Source: Candidatus Brocadiia bacterium (GTDB lineage: Bacteria > Planctomycetota > MHYJ01 > WSZJ01). From it: DNA of 12,027 bases. The stretch's first letter is position 1. Each line of letters begins with the position of its first letter. Location: NCBI GenBank assembly GCA_013360825.1, contig JABWAY010000113.1, forward strand, positions 1 to 12,027, in the 5' to 3' direction. The translations under genes and the position numbers were made by a program. Below the pieces are notes generated by a model, which saw nothing but the letters and a program-made list of their open reading frames with translations, did no database searches and had not been told where the DNA came from. Below, piece by piece: positions 1 to 8,218 of this stretch.

Positions 1-2877
1 CTCGGGCCGGCCCGCCGCCCGTTCGGCCAGCCTCCGCAGCAGCGCGACCGCCTCCCAGGGCCGCCCCGCCTCCTCCAGACGGCCCGCGAGGATCTCCGCA
101 GCCGCCGGCGCGACGCTGGAATTCTGAAAGACGTCGAGCCAGCGCTTCAGATCCTCCAGCCCTTCCTTCGCCTTCAGATCCTCCAGCAGCCGCTTCGCCT
201 TCTCCTCGACCTCGCGGTAGGCCTCCGCCCCCTGGTCGCGGAGGATGCCGGCGATCTCCGCGGACGCGAACTCCCTCACGGTCCGCGTCAGGCCGTTCGC
301 CCCCGTCACGACACGGTCGCCGTATCGCTCGAGCGCCTCCTGGTAGACGGCGATCGCCTCGGGCCATTCCTGGAGCTTCTTGTGACAGTCGCCGACGAGA
401 CGGAACAGGTCTCCCAGCGCCTCGTCCGCGGGCGCCGCCGCGATCGCCTTCCGGTACGCACCCACGGCGCCGCGGAAATCGGGGGGGGAGGACGCCAGCA
501 GGTTGTCCCCGGTCATCTTCCAGATCCACGCGAGCTTTCCCTGCGCCCGGACCGCCCGGGCCGGATCGTCCGCCTGCGCCGCCAGCCGCTCGTAGTCGAG
601 AATCGCCCCTTCCCAGGTCCGCGGGTTCCGGATCAGCACCTCCGCGTGCTTCTCCAGTTCCGCCCAGTTCCGGCTGCCCGCCGCCAGCACGCCCTCAAAC
701 CGCGCGTCGAAGTCCCGGCGCGTGATGAAACAGGTCATTCCCAGGTCGGAATAGGTCAGCGTGCAGTCCCCGAGGACCATCAGGTTCCCCGCATCGACCT
801 CCGCCATCTCCTTCTCCCACCGGTAACTTCCGAGCAGTTTCATCGTCGAGGACACCGACGCCAGCCCGCCGCGATAGGGGACGAAGAGCGCCTGAGGCGT
901 GACGACCATCCGGCCGACCACGGGGGAATCCGGTTCGCTCCCGCGCCGGGGCCCGGTGGGGTCCTCCTCCGGGGGCGAGATCGGGTAGAGCTGCCGCGCC
1001 GTCGTCGCGTTCCGCTCCGACTCCTTCATCTCCAGGAACGACGCGCTCTTGCGCGAGCTGAAAAATGCCAGGACACGCGGCTCCTGCGGCGCGCCGTCCT
1101 TCCCGGGCGGAAGTTCGGGCCGGATGATTCCGGCGAAGTGCAGGATCGGATCCTGCGGCGTGGACTTCAGCGGGACGGCGAGGAGCGTCCCGCCCGTCCG
1201 GACGTCGAATTCGTAGTAGGTCTCCGCATCCCCGGGGAGGACGCACATCCGGTCGCCGTCGATCACGATCGGGCTGAGCCCGCGTCCCGTGCGCTGCGTC
1301 AGCTGCTGGCGGCCGGGGAAGCGTCCGGGGGCGCGCGCGCCCGCGTAGACGGTCAGCCAGAGCACATCCAGACTGGCGGAGCGGATTGCCGCGACCGCGC
1401 CGAGGTTCGTCGACACATACAGCACGCCCCCGGACTCCGCGATCATCGGCGCTTCGGTGATGAAAAAATTGTTCCCCCATCCGCCGGCCGGTCCGCTTCC
1501 GGAGCACAGGTAGCGCCGCTCGATCAGGCGGCCGGTGCGTGCGTCCAGCACGACGAGTTCGACGGTCCGGTCCCCGACCGAGGAGGCGCAGACGGCGGCG
1601 TAGAGGCGCCCGTTGTGCAGCACAGGGGGGGAGCCGAACCAGGCGTCGTCGAGGGCAGGCTCGCGGCTCGTGGACCAGAGCTGGGTGCAGGTCGCGATGC
1701 TGTAGGCCACGATCGCCGTCGCCTTCGGTTCCAGGACCCCCTGCCGCACCGACGCCGGCAGCCGGTTGACGTAGGCGACGCCGTCATGCAGGAGCGGGGT
1801 CACGAGACTGATCACCTGCGGGTTGTCGGTCAGGGTCTGGCGGAAGATCTCCTCGGGCCTGGTTTCCCTGTCCGTCGTGCCCAGCAGGTCGCCGGTGGCG
1901 AGTTCCAGGAAGTAGACAGTGCGGCCGTCGGAGTAGACCACCGTCCCGTCGCGCGTGACCGCGGGGTGCGCGTGAACGAACGGCACCTTGATTCCCATTC
2001 CGGGCCAGCGCCGGTTTTCGATGAATTTGCGGTGATCCCTCGCCTCGATCGGCGTCCGCGGCGGGAACTGCCAGACCCGGACATCGTTGGTGGCGGTCCC
2101 CGTCACGCGCCGGGTCGCGGAATTGTTTCCGCCCAGCCTCGGCCACCACGGCCCTCCGGAGTCCGTGACCGCGGTGGGTCCGACCTTCTCGATCCGTGCC
2201 GCGGCCTCGGAGGCCTTCAGCGTCCGCCCCTGGAACGAAACGGGGGCGTCCGGCGCCCTGAGCAGTTCCGCGCGCGCCAGGTCCCACCCCTCGGCGTCGC
2301 CGGCCCTGCGGCAGGCCAGCGCCCACCGGGCGCTGATCCAGGCGGGCGCGACTCCTTCCCGCGGGTAAACGCGGACGACCCGGCCGTAGCACGAAGCCGC
2401 CTCTGCCAGCAGGCCCCGCTCCTCGAGCCGCGCCGCGACCCAGAGGCTCGCCGCCTCGCCGGAACCGGAGAAGAACCACCGGGTCGCGACCCGCGTCATC
2501 CCGGCCTCGTCGCGGTTCTTCAGGGCGTCCTCGTACAGCGACCGCGCGTAGGCGTCGTAGGCCCTCCGGTACTCCGCGATCCCCTCCGCCGGCATCGCCG
2601 ACATCTTCTCGAACACATAGTGAGACACGCCCCTGTAGGCGCGCCCCTTCTCGTCCAGCGGAACCATCTGGTCCGCGTTCTCCTCGAGCAGCCGGTGGTA
2701 GCGGGCGAGGACATCCCCCCAGCGCCCCTCCTGCGCGGCGCGCTCGGTCGCCTTGACCACATCGGACGAGACCTCCTGGTCCACGTAGACGGGAAGCTGG
2801 CCGTCCGCCGCGTCCTGTGCGGCGGCGTCGAGCGCCACCGCGAGGAGCAGGGCGGCGATCCGGACCTGTGGGCTCAT
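1..2877 (-). CDS. Secreted TPR / PQQ-type beta-propeller protein (3' end outside window)
   Basis: The frame is open from the ATG at 2877 to base 1 (959 codons, no stop), so the C-terminus is missing. The N-terminus is a plausible signal peptide (hydrophobic IAALLLAVAL followed by an AAA-Q cleavage-like site near residue 20). Residues about 30-230 are helical and TPR-like. Residues about 240-700 look like PQQ/BamB-type propeller blades, with repeated elements such as GVLYVSTNLGAVAAI, GRLYAAV and GTVVYSDGRTVYFLEL. The C-terminal part is again TPR-like (AIAVYQEALERYG near residue 840). I chose ATG 2877 over the in-frame ATG at 2883 because GAGG sits 8 bases before the former but only 2 before the latter. 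Such proteins are usually periplasmic or surface scaffolds; no enzyme motif was seen. An 8-G run at 481-488 is a possible sequencing-error site, but the frame reads well through it. The fold is fairly secure; the function is unknown. Confidence 0.88.
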   Translation of the reverse strand, partial: MSPQVRIAALLLAVALDAAAQDAADGQLPVYVDQEVSSDVVKATERAAQEGRWGDVLARYHRLLEENADQMVPLDEKGRAYRGVSHYVFEKMSAMPAEGIAEYRRAYDAYARSLYEDALKNRDEAGMTRVATRWFFSGSGEAASLWVAARLEERGLLAEAASCYGRVVRVYPREGVAPAWISARWALACRRAGDAEGWDLARAELLRAPDAPVSFQGRTLKASEAAARIEKVGPTAVTDSGGPWWPRLGGNNSATRRVTGTATNDVRVWQFPPRTPIEARDHRKFIENRRWPGMGIKVPFVHAHPAVTRDGTVVYSDGRTVYFLELATGDLLGTTDRETRPEEIFRQTLTDNPQVISLVTPLLHDGVAYVNRLPASVRQGVLEPKATAIVAYSIATCTQLWSTSREPALDDAWFGSPPVLHNGRLYAAVCASSVGDRTVELVVLDARTGRLIERRYLCSGSGPAGGWGNNFFITEAPMIAESGGVLYVSTNLGAVAAIRSASLDVLWLTVYAGARAPGRFPGRQQLTQRTGRGLSPIVIDGDRMCVLPGDAETYYEFDVRTGGTLLAVPLKSTPQDPILHFAGIIRPELPPGKDGAPQEPRVLAFFSSRKSASFLEMKESERNATTARQLYPISPPEEDPTGPRRGSEPDSPVVGRMVVTPQALFVPYRGGLASVSSTMKLLGSYRWEKEMAEVDAGNLMVLGDCTLTYSDLGMTCFITRRDFDARFEGVLAAGSRNWAELEKHAEVLIRNPRTWEGAILDYERLAAQADDPARAVRAQGKLAWIWKMTGDNLLASSPPDFRGAVGAYRKAIAAAPADEALGDLFRLVGDCHKKLQEWPEAIAVYQEALERYGDRVVTGANGLTRTVREFASAEIAGILRDQGAEAYREVEEKAKRLLEDLKAKEGLEDLKRWLDVFQNSSVAPAAAEILAGRLEEAGRPWEAVALLRRLAERAAGRPE

Positions 2878-2906
2878 GGCCATGTCCTCAGTCGGGCTCC
2901 CGAATG

Positions 2907-2940
2907 AAAAACGGGCGACGCGGGTGTTCCGCGCCGCCCG
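2907..2940 (-). terminator. Rho-independent terminator after the STN-domain gene
   Basis: Read on the minus strand, a 12-bp stem (arms at 2940-2929 and 2923-2912) with a 5-base loop is followed at once by five T residues (2911-2907). The only non-Watson-Crick position is a G-U pair in minus-strand RNA, which would be an A-C mismatch in plus-strand RNA, so the element points leftward. It begins 21 bases after the stop codon of the STN gene and ends 29 bases before the start of the TPR/PQQ gene. That spacing suggests either separate transcription units or partial read-through. Confidence 0.85.
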
Positions 2941-2961
2941 CCGTCGCGATTCCGGTCCGGA

Positions 2962-3663
2962 CTACTTGTACTGACGCAGCTTCTCGATCAGCGCCGAGAC
3001 CTGCCCGTGCCCTTCCTTCGTCTGCACCACGACCAGGATGCCGTTGTTGATCTCCGCGCTGCACCGGGGATTGTCGTGCCAGCTGGACCCCGCGGTGTGG
3101 TTCTTGATGAGCTCCAGCAGCAGCGTCGGATCCTCGAGCGTCCCGCCGCTGTCCTCCGACCCCTCCACGGTGATCCCGAGCGGTCCGTCGTCCGCCGTCC
3201 CGGCGGAACTCAGGCTGATCTCCGGCGCCTTGAAGTCCCGCAGGTGGAACAGAAGGTCCCGGACGTCGTACAGCTCGAGGTAGGTGTCCGCCTTCCGCTC
3301 GTCCTTCGTGATGATCAGGATCACCCCATCCTCGATCTTGTACGTCAGGTCGACCATCTGGACCATCAGGCCGAGCGCATCCGCGGCCCGCAGTTCGTCC
3401 ACCTTGAGCGAGATCTCGTGCGCGGATCCCGAATCGCGCACCCCCCGCGACAGCAGGATGTTGACGTTCGCGATCTCCCGGAAGAAGTCGATGACCTCCT
3501 CCAGCGGCGTCTCCGTGAAGTTCAGGGAGACCTTCATCGATTCCAGCGTGCTGACGACCTTCCGGTCCTCCTCGCTCTTGACCGTCAGGCGCGGATCCCC
3601 GGCGAGGACCGGGACGGACCCTGCGAGCAGCAGAAGGATGCATAGGATCTTTGACGCGTTCAT
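2962..3663 (-). CDS. Short exported protein with secretin/TonB N-terminal (STN) domain
   Basis: The product is 233 residues. A signal peptide is clear (hydrophobic ILCILLLLAGSVPVLA, cleavage after A21). Residues about 40-118 have the STN pattern: a strand-helix stretch with PLEEVIDFFREIANVNILL (53-71), then an ISLKV strand, a helix and TYKIEDGVILIIT. The YDVRDLL motif (132-138) follows. A second small alpha/beta unit at the C-terminus carries NNGILVVVQT and a final helix. In secretins and TonB receptors STN lies before a barrel, but here no barrel follows, so this is a free periplasmic protein of a kind often seen in planctomycete genomes. The ATG at 3663 is supported by GGAG six bases upstream. 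The same frame is open further up to 3819, but that part overlaps rsmD and lacks protein-like composition. A terminator follows. Partner and role are unknown. Confidence 0.83.
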   Translation of the reverse strand: MNASKILCILLLLAGSVPVLAGDPRLTVKSEEDRKVVSTLESMKVSLNFTETPLEEVIDFFREIANVNILLSRGVRDSGSAHEISLKVDELRAADALGLMVQMVDLTYKIEDGVILIITKDERKADTYLELYDVRDLLFHLRDFKAPEISLSSAGTADDGPLGITVEGSEDSGGTLEDPTLLLELIKNHTAGSSWHDNPRCSAEINNGILVVVQTKEGHGQVSALIEKLRQYK

Positions 3664-3770
3664 GGTCGGCTCCGTTCCAGACGGCTCCCCCCGCTTGGAC
3701 GTCTCCACCATGGTAGACGAAACCGCCCCGCGGCAGCCCCCAGAAATCCCGGAATTCGGGCGCACACCCC

Positions 3771-4373
3771 TCAGGCCGACCCCCGCGTCCGGAAAAACGT
3801 CACCGCCGTCTGCCCCCACTCCCTCCGGTCGTCCGGCTCATACCCCGGCGGCGGATCCAGCCGCACCCCCCTCCTGTGCTCCACGCACACCAGCCCCCCG
3901 GGCCGGACCGCCCCCCCCGCCGGCAGCGCCGCCAGAAACCCGAGAAATCCCGGACGCGACTCCTCCCCGTCGATCAGCGCATACGGCGGATCCACGAACG
4001 CCAGGTCCGCCCCCAGCCCCCGCACCCGCTCCAGCCCCGCCGCCACGTCCCCCGCCTCCACCCGCGCCCGCTCCCCCGCCCTCACCTTCGCCGCACTCCG
4101 CCGGATCGCCTCCAGACAGTCCCCGTCCCGCTCAAAAAACACCGCCTGCGCCGCCCCGCGCGACAGCGCCTCGAACCCCAGCGCCCCGGTCCCCGCAAAG
4201 AAATCGAGCACCGTCGCCCCGTCCAGGGGTCCGAAGATATTGAAGAGCGCCCCGCGCACGCGGGAGAGCGCCGGCCTCGCCGTCAGCCCGGGGGGGGTGA
4301 ACAGCAGCGTCCCCCTCCACTCCCCCCCCGTCACCCGGATCGGCCCCTCCGTCACCCCCGCCGCGGTCCTCAC
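3771..4373 (-). CDS. rsmD: 16S rRNA (guanine(966)-N(2))-methyltransferase RsmD
   Basis: The product is 200 residues, close to the usual family length. RsmD methylates N2 of G966 of 16S rRNA with S-adenosylmethionine, in the cytoplasm during 30S assembly. Visible signatures are the family N-terminus IRVTGGEWRG (12-21), the RPALSRVRGALFNIF segment (33-47), the SAM-binding loop DFFAGTGALGFEALSRGA (57-74), an acidic ribose-binding position (E81), and the catalytic DPPY motif (128-131). The start is GTG at 4373, overlapping the stop of the upstream AsmA-like gene in a 4-base GTGA arrangement typical of translational coupling. The gene is therefore probably the last of a queA-asmA-rsmD operon. Third positions are extremely C-rich on the plus strand, giving several runs of seven or eight C. 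Confidence 0.95.
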   Translation of the reverse strand: MRTAAGVTEGPIRVTGGEWRGTLLFTPPGLTARPALSRVRGALFNIFGPLDGATVLDFFAGTGALGFEALSRGAAQAVFFERDGDCLEAIRRSAAKVRAGERARVEAGDVAAGLERVRGLGADLAFVDPPYALIDGEESRPGFLGFLAALPAGGAVRPGGLVCVEHRRGVRLDPPPGYEPDDRREWGQTAVTFFRTRGSA

Positions 4374-7120
4374 TTTCGCTCGCGCCCTTCCTTCGGGTCC
4401 GTCCCGAACACCTCCTCAAAGATCTTGTCCACATCCATCGTCGGCATCACCGAGACGTTCGGGTCCTTGAATTTCCCCTCAATGTAGACCGCGGACAATC
4501 CCTTGATCAGCGGCCCCAGAATCGGCCCGATCACCGGAATCCCCTTGAACGACGGGTGCATCTTCAGCCGGATCTCCCCGTCGAAGTCCAGATACCCGCG
4601 ATCGCTCGAAAGGTCGACCGACCGGGACTCCATCAGCATCCGCACCACCTTGAACCGCCGGCTCCCGACCTTGAAATCGATGAACCCCTTGTCGAACACG
4701 TCCTTCTTCCCGAAATTCAGCACGCCGAACAGCCGGGCGAGAAGCGGCACATCCCACAGTTCGCTCTTGTCGAAGTCGAGATGCCCGTGACCGAAGTAGG
4801 TCGGCGAATCCCCGCCCTCCCCCTCCAGCACCAGCCCGCCGGACGCCTTCCCCGTGATGTTCTTCCCCGCCATCGCCGAGTCCCGCGTCAGCTGCAGGAG
4901 GTCGATCTCCGCCGCCTTCATCTCGATCTTCCACTTCGAGTCCGCCACGTTGTAGAGCACCCGGCCGCTCACCCGCCCGTCGTAGCATGTCCCCTCGATC
5001 TTCTCGAGGTAGAGCTGGTCCCCGAGAAACTGGACCTGCCCCGACAGGTTCCGCAGCCGGTATCCCTCCACGTCCAGCGACGTGTTCTGGAGCTTCGCGA
5101 ACAGCCGGTGCTCGTCCGGAGTAATCGACCCGTCGATCGTCCCCAGCTCCAGCACGCCCTGCCGGAACCCGAGCCCCGCGTCGAACGACGCCTCGAAGAG
5201 CGACACCGACTTCGCCTCGTAGCGCGCTGTCCCCTCCGCCAGGTTTCCGCCTTTCCGGAACCGCAGCTTGTCCACCTTGACGAGACCTTTCAGCCCGATC
5301 GCATCGATGATGTCGGAGAAGTCGGACGGAAGCGCGGCGCGCAGCGTCCCGTCGACCGGGATCTCCTCGCCGTTGACCGTCAGGTCGTACGCCGGGGTTC
5401 CCTCGAGGCCGGTCACATGTCCGCGGATCTCGATCCCCGCCGTCCCTTTCTTGCCCGTCAGTCGCCGGATCTCGACCTGCTGCGCGTCCGTCCAGATTTC
5501 CCCGCGGATGTTCTCGAGCGGGTACGGAACCCCGTCGTAGCACGCCTTGATCCCGAGCGGGCTGACGGTCACGTCGTAGGTGAGCGGCTTGTCCGGCCCG
5601 GGTTCGCGGCGCGTGACCCAGTTGAGGGCGATGGAGCCGGAGGGATTGAAATGGTCCCAGATCTCCCGCACGGCGGGGGGAAGCGCGAGACGGGCGTCCT
5701 CGGACAGCGGGACGCCGTCGGTCCGGACGGTGACCGTGATTCCCCCCTCGTTGTCCAGCGAGGTCAGGTGTCCGTCCACGCGGAACCAGGCGTCCTTGTG
5801 CCGGCAGCGCGCATTCTCGATGAACAGCTCGTGCCCCTTCAGCCGGATCTGGCCGGACGCTTCGCGGATCGGGAGGGGAAACGGTTTGAACGTCGCCGTG
5901 CAGTCGACGAGATCCATCTCGATGTTGTGGACGAGCGGCGACCCCGCCCCCGCGGCCTTGAGGACCTCGACCTTGCCGTTCAGGCTCCCGGCCGGCGCGA
6001 ACATGTCGTAGACGTTCTGCGCATTCCCCTCGAGCGAATTGCGGAGCTTGGCGTTGACCGGGAGGTTGAGGATGGTGAAGTGAAGCGTGTAGGCGCTCTC
6101 CCGGACGTACCCGTCGGTGCTGCCGTTCATGGTGATTTCGAGGGGCGGGACGCCGGGGATGGGGACCTCCGAGACGCCGTCCGCATCGTCGCAGGGCCAC
6201 ATCCGCGCCTGCATCCCCTGGAACTCGATGCCGTCGTCCTTGAGCCTGAGCATCCCCTCGACGTTGACGACCTTGTAGGGGAAGTTCCCGTACTGGATCG
6301 AGATGCCGCGGGCGGTGATCTCGGCGACCACGCGCAGGGGTTTCGCTTCCCGCGGGTCGTAGATCCCGGTGGCGACCGCGTCCACCAGCCCCTGTCCCCG
6401 GTACATGTCGTAGACGCGGAGGATCTCCGGGCCGAATGCGGCGACCGATTCCGGGCCGATCCGGAGGCCGCGGGTCGACACCCGGAGGTCGCTCCGGCCG
6501 GTCCGCGTGTCGATTTTCCCCTCGATGATCCACCGTCCGAGGATCCCCGCATCGGCGGAACCGTCGATGACGAACTCATGGTCGCCGTAGGGGAGGATGT
6601 TGACGTCGGCGTCGCGGACGGCGATCTCCCGGCCGTCGGGCATGATGGCGGCGTAGGCGAAGACGAATTCGCCGTCGCGGACGTGGATGCGCGGAATGGG
6701 CCCCCCCTCGGCGCCGGAGCCGGCCGCCTGGCGGGTGATATCGGAGACCAGATCGATGAGATCCGAGCGCCCGTCCTCGCCGATCCCCAGGCGCACGCGC
6801 GGCCCGGTCAGCTCGACGGAAGAAATGGCGACCTGCCCCGTGAGGAGGCGGCCGCGGTCCAGCGTGAGACGGATCCGGTCGGCGCTGAGAAACGGGCCGT
6901 GGTCCCGTCGCCGGATCTCGAACTTCTCCGCGACGAACCCGTCGAGAATCCCGAAATCCACGGAGCCCAGATGCACGGGGCGCCCGACCAGGCGCTCCAT
7001 CTCCTGGATCACATACTCCTTCCGGAGGAAGCTGCGGTGCGCGAGCACCGCGTCCACCGCCGCCAGCCCCGCGACGATCAGGAACATCCCCCCGAACGCC
7101 AGCAGTTTGCGGAGACCCAT
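4370..7120 (-). CDS. AsmA-like membrane-anchored protein with AsmA_2-type C-terminal region
   Basis: The product is 916 residues. One N-terminal membrane segment (about residues 5-27) is followed by AsmA-type sequence: GRPVHLGSVDFGILDGF, a set of SADRIRLTLDRGRLLTG type strands, then several hundred residues of beta-rich repeats. The last ~170 residues (ITGKASGGLVLEGEGG..., LFGVLNFGKKDVFDKGF, IPVIGPILGPLIKG) match the AsmA_2/YhdP-like C-terminal module. Related proteins (AsmA, YhdP, TamB, DUF748) span the periplasm from an inner-membrane anchor and are linked to phospholipid transport or envelope biogenesis. Such a role here is inferred from family only. It starts 9 bases after the queA stop and overlaps rsmD by 4 bases, so all three are probably co-transcribed. 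A GGGGA lies directly against the ATG, a poor ribosome-site spacing. Which AsmA subfamily it belongs to is uncertain. Confidence 0.88.
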   Translation of the reverse strand: MGLRKLLAFGGMFLIVAGLAAVDAVLAHRSFLRKEYVIQEMERLVGRPVHLGSVDFGILDGFVAEKFEIRRRDHGPFLSADRIRLTLDRGRLLTGQVAISSVELTGPRVRLGIGEDGRSDLIDLVSDITRQAAGSGAEGGPIPRIHVRDGEFVFAYAAIMPDGREIAVRDADVNILPYGDHEFVIDGSADAGILGRWIIEGKIDTRTGRSDLRVSTRGLRIGPESVAAFGPEILRVYDMYRGQGLVDAVATGIYDPREAKPLRVVAEITARGISIQYGNFPYKVVNVEGMLRLKDDGIEFQGMQARMWPCDDADGVSEVPIPGVPPLEITMNGSTDGYVRESAYTLHFTILNLPVNAKLRNSLEGNAQNVYDMFAPAGSLNGKVEVLKAAGAGSPLVHNIEMDLVDCTATFKPFPLPIREASGQIRLKGHELFIENARCRHKDAWFRVDGHLTSLDNEGGITVTVRTDGVPLSEDARLALPPAVREIWDHFNPSGSIALNWVTRREPGPDKPLTYDVTVSPLGIKACYDGVPYPLENIRGEIWTDAQQVEIRRLTGKKGTAGIEIRGHVTGLEGTPAYDLTVNGEEIPVDGTLRAALPSDFSDIIDAIGLKGLVKVDKLRFRKGGNLAEGTARYEAKSVSLFEASFDAGLGFRQGVLELGTIDGSITPDEHRLFAKLQNTSLDVEGYRLRNLSGQVQFLGDQLYLEKIEGTCYDGRVSGRVLYNVADSKWKIEMKAAEIDLLQLTRDSAMAGKNITGKASGGLVLEGEGGDSPTYFGHGHLDFDKSELWDVPLLARLFGVLNFGKKDVFDKGFIDFKVGSRRFKVVRMLMESRSVDLSSDRGYLDFDGEIRLKMHPSFKGIPVIGPILGPLIKGLSAVYIEGKFKDPNVSVMPTMDVDKIFEEVFGTDPKEGRERK

Positions 7121-7129
7121 TCCCCGATT

Positions 7130-8134
7130 CTACCCCGGGTCGAGAAGCATCGCGTCGCCGTACGAAAAGAACCGGTACCGCCTCTCGACCGCCTCCCGGC
7201 ACGCGGCAAGAACACGGCCGGTCCCGCCGAAGGCGCAGGTCAGCAGAAGCGGGGTCCCCTCCGGCAGGTGGAAGTTCGTGAGGAGCCGGTGGACGACGCG
7301 GAACCGGTATCCCGGCGTGATGAACAGCGCCGTCTCCCCTTCGCCGGCCCGGACGCCGCCCTCGCCCCACGCCGCCTCCAGCGTCCGCGTGACCGTGGTC
7401 CCCGCAGCCGTCACGCGGCGGGCGCGCCGGATTGCCGCCGCCGTCGCTTCCGGTATCCGCCAGGGCTCCGGTTCCATCCGGTGATCCTCCACCTGCTCCG
7501 CGGTCAGAGGCCGGAACGTGCCGGGACCGACGTGAAGCGTCACGCAGGCGATCTCCGCTCCTGCCGCGCGGATCCGGTCGAGAATCTCCGGCGTGAAGTG
7601 CAGGCCCGCGGTCGGCGCCGCGATCGCGCCCTCCTCCCGGGCATAGACGGTCTGGTAGCGCTCGCGGTCGGCCGCATCGGAGGGGTCCCCGCCGCGGGCG
7701 CGCCGGATGTAGGGGGGCAGGGGCATGCGGCCGAGGCGGGCGAGGTCCGCCTCCGGAGGAACGGTGACCTCCCAGGTCTTCCCGGCGCGTGTCACGGTCC
7801 CCTCGAAGGCCCCGAACGAAAGGCGCTCGCCGTCACGCAGTTTTCCGCGCCCGCCGACCAGCGCCTCCCAGCGCCCGTTCCCGAGGGGTCGGACGAGGAG
7901 GACGTCGAAGAGTCCGCCGGTGGCGCGCCGACCGGTGAGGCGGGCTGGGCGGACGCGGGTGTCGTTGAGGACGAGGAGGTCGCCTGGGCCGAACAGTTCC
8001 GGGATGTCGGCGAAGGTGAGGTGCCGGGTTCCGGCGGCGCCGAGGACGAACAGCCGGGAGGCGTCGCGCCGCGGGGCGGGATGCTGCGCGATCAGCTCCC
8101 CGGGGAGGTCGAACCGGAACTCGTCGCGGCGCAT
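7130..8134 (-). CDS. queA: tRNA preQ1(34) S-adenosylmethionine ribosyltransferase-isomerase QueA
   Basis: The product is 334 residues. QueA transfers and isomerises the ribosyl group of S-adenosylmethionine onto preQ1 in the wobble position of GUN-anticodon tRNAs, giving epoxyqueuosine. Family signatures are LPGELIAQHPAPRRDASRL (10-28), LNDTRVRPARL (56-66), RMPLPPYIRR (136-145), RYQTVYAREEGAIAAPTAGL (159-178) followed by HFTPE, and VTLHVGPGTFRPL. The C-terminal NFHLPEGTPLLL and RYRFFSYGDAMLL close the protein. I placed the start at ATG 8134, where the conserved FxFDLP opening begins. The open frame continues upstream to 10081, but only as the antisense of selB. AAGG lies 8 bases before the ATG. 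The gene heads a tightly packed minus-strand cluster with the AsmA-like gene and rsmD. Other queuosine genes are not in the window. Confidence 0.97.
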   Translation of the reverse strand: MRRDEFRFDLPGELIAQHPAPRRDASRLFVLGAAGTRHLTFADIPELFGPGDLLVLNDTRVRPARLTGRRATGGLFDVLLVRPLGNGRWEALVGGRGKLRDGERLSFGAFEGTVTRAGKTWEVTVPPEADLARLGRMPLPPYIRRARGGDPSDAADRERYQTVYAREEGAIAAPTAGLHFTPEILDRIRAAGAEIACVTLHVGPGTFRPLTAEQVEDHRMEPEPWRIPEATAAAIRRARRVTAAGTTVTRTLEAAWGEGGVRAGEGETALFITPGYRFRVVHRLLTNFHLPEGTPLLLTCAFGGTGRVLAACREAVERRYRFFSYGDAMLLDPG

Positions 8135-8218
8135 CCCCCGAACCTTAGGCGGAATCCCGCGCCCGGTCCAGCGCGGAGCGGATGGAGATTCCCCGATCCG
8201 CCGCCCGTCCCGTAAGCT
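8135..8218. promoter_or_regulatory. Divergent queA / selB intergenic region
   Basis: These 84 bases separate the two divergent start codons and must hold, or adjoin, the promoters for both. No convincing -35/-10 pair was found in either direction. TAAGCT at 8213-8218 is only a weak -10 candidate for selB, and if used it would make that transcript almost leaderless. An inverted repeat lies at 8178-8201. Confidence 0.45.
8178..8201. repeat. Short inverted repeat upstream of selB
   Basis: GCGGAT (8178-8183) and ATCCGC (8196-8201) form a perfect 6-bp inverted repeat with a 12-base spacer, ending 17 bases before the selB start. It could be an operator or an RNA hairpin near the selB translation start. 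At this G+C such short matches also arise by chance. Confidence 0.3.

Noticed and set aside
382..2907. Plus-strand open frame of 841 codons
   Set aside because: It is antisense to the TPR/PQQ gene, R/P/G-rich without recognisable motifs; the minus frame has a signal peptide and propeller pattern.
3742..3760. Possible terminator after rsmD (CCCG/CGGG hairpin followed by ATTTCT on the minus strand)
   Set aside because: The stem is only 4 bp and the T-run is interrupted; too weak to call.
3664..3819. N-terminal extension of the STN protein
   Set aside because: It overlaps the 3' end of rsmD. ATG 3663 has a well-placed GGAG and opens directly into a signal peptide.
4556..8215. Plus-strand open frame of 1219 codons
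   Set aside because: It is antisense to the AsmA-like gene and queA; composition is R, P, E and V shadow text with no domain signature.
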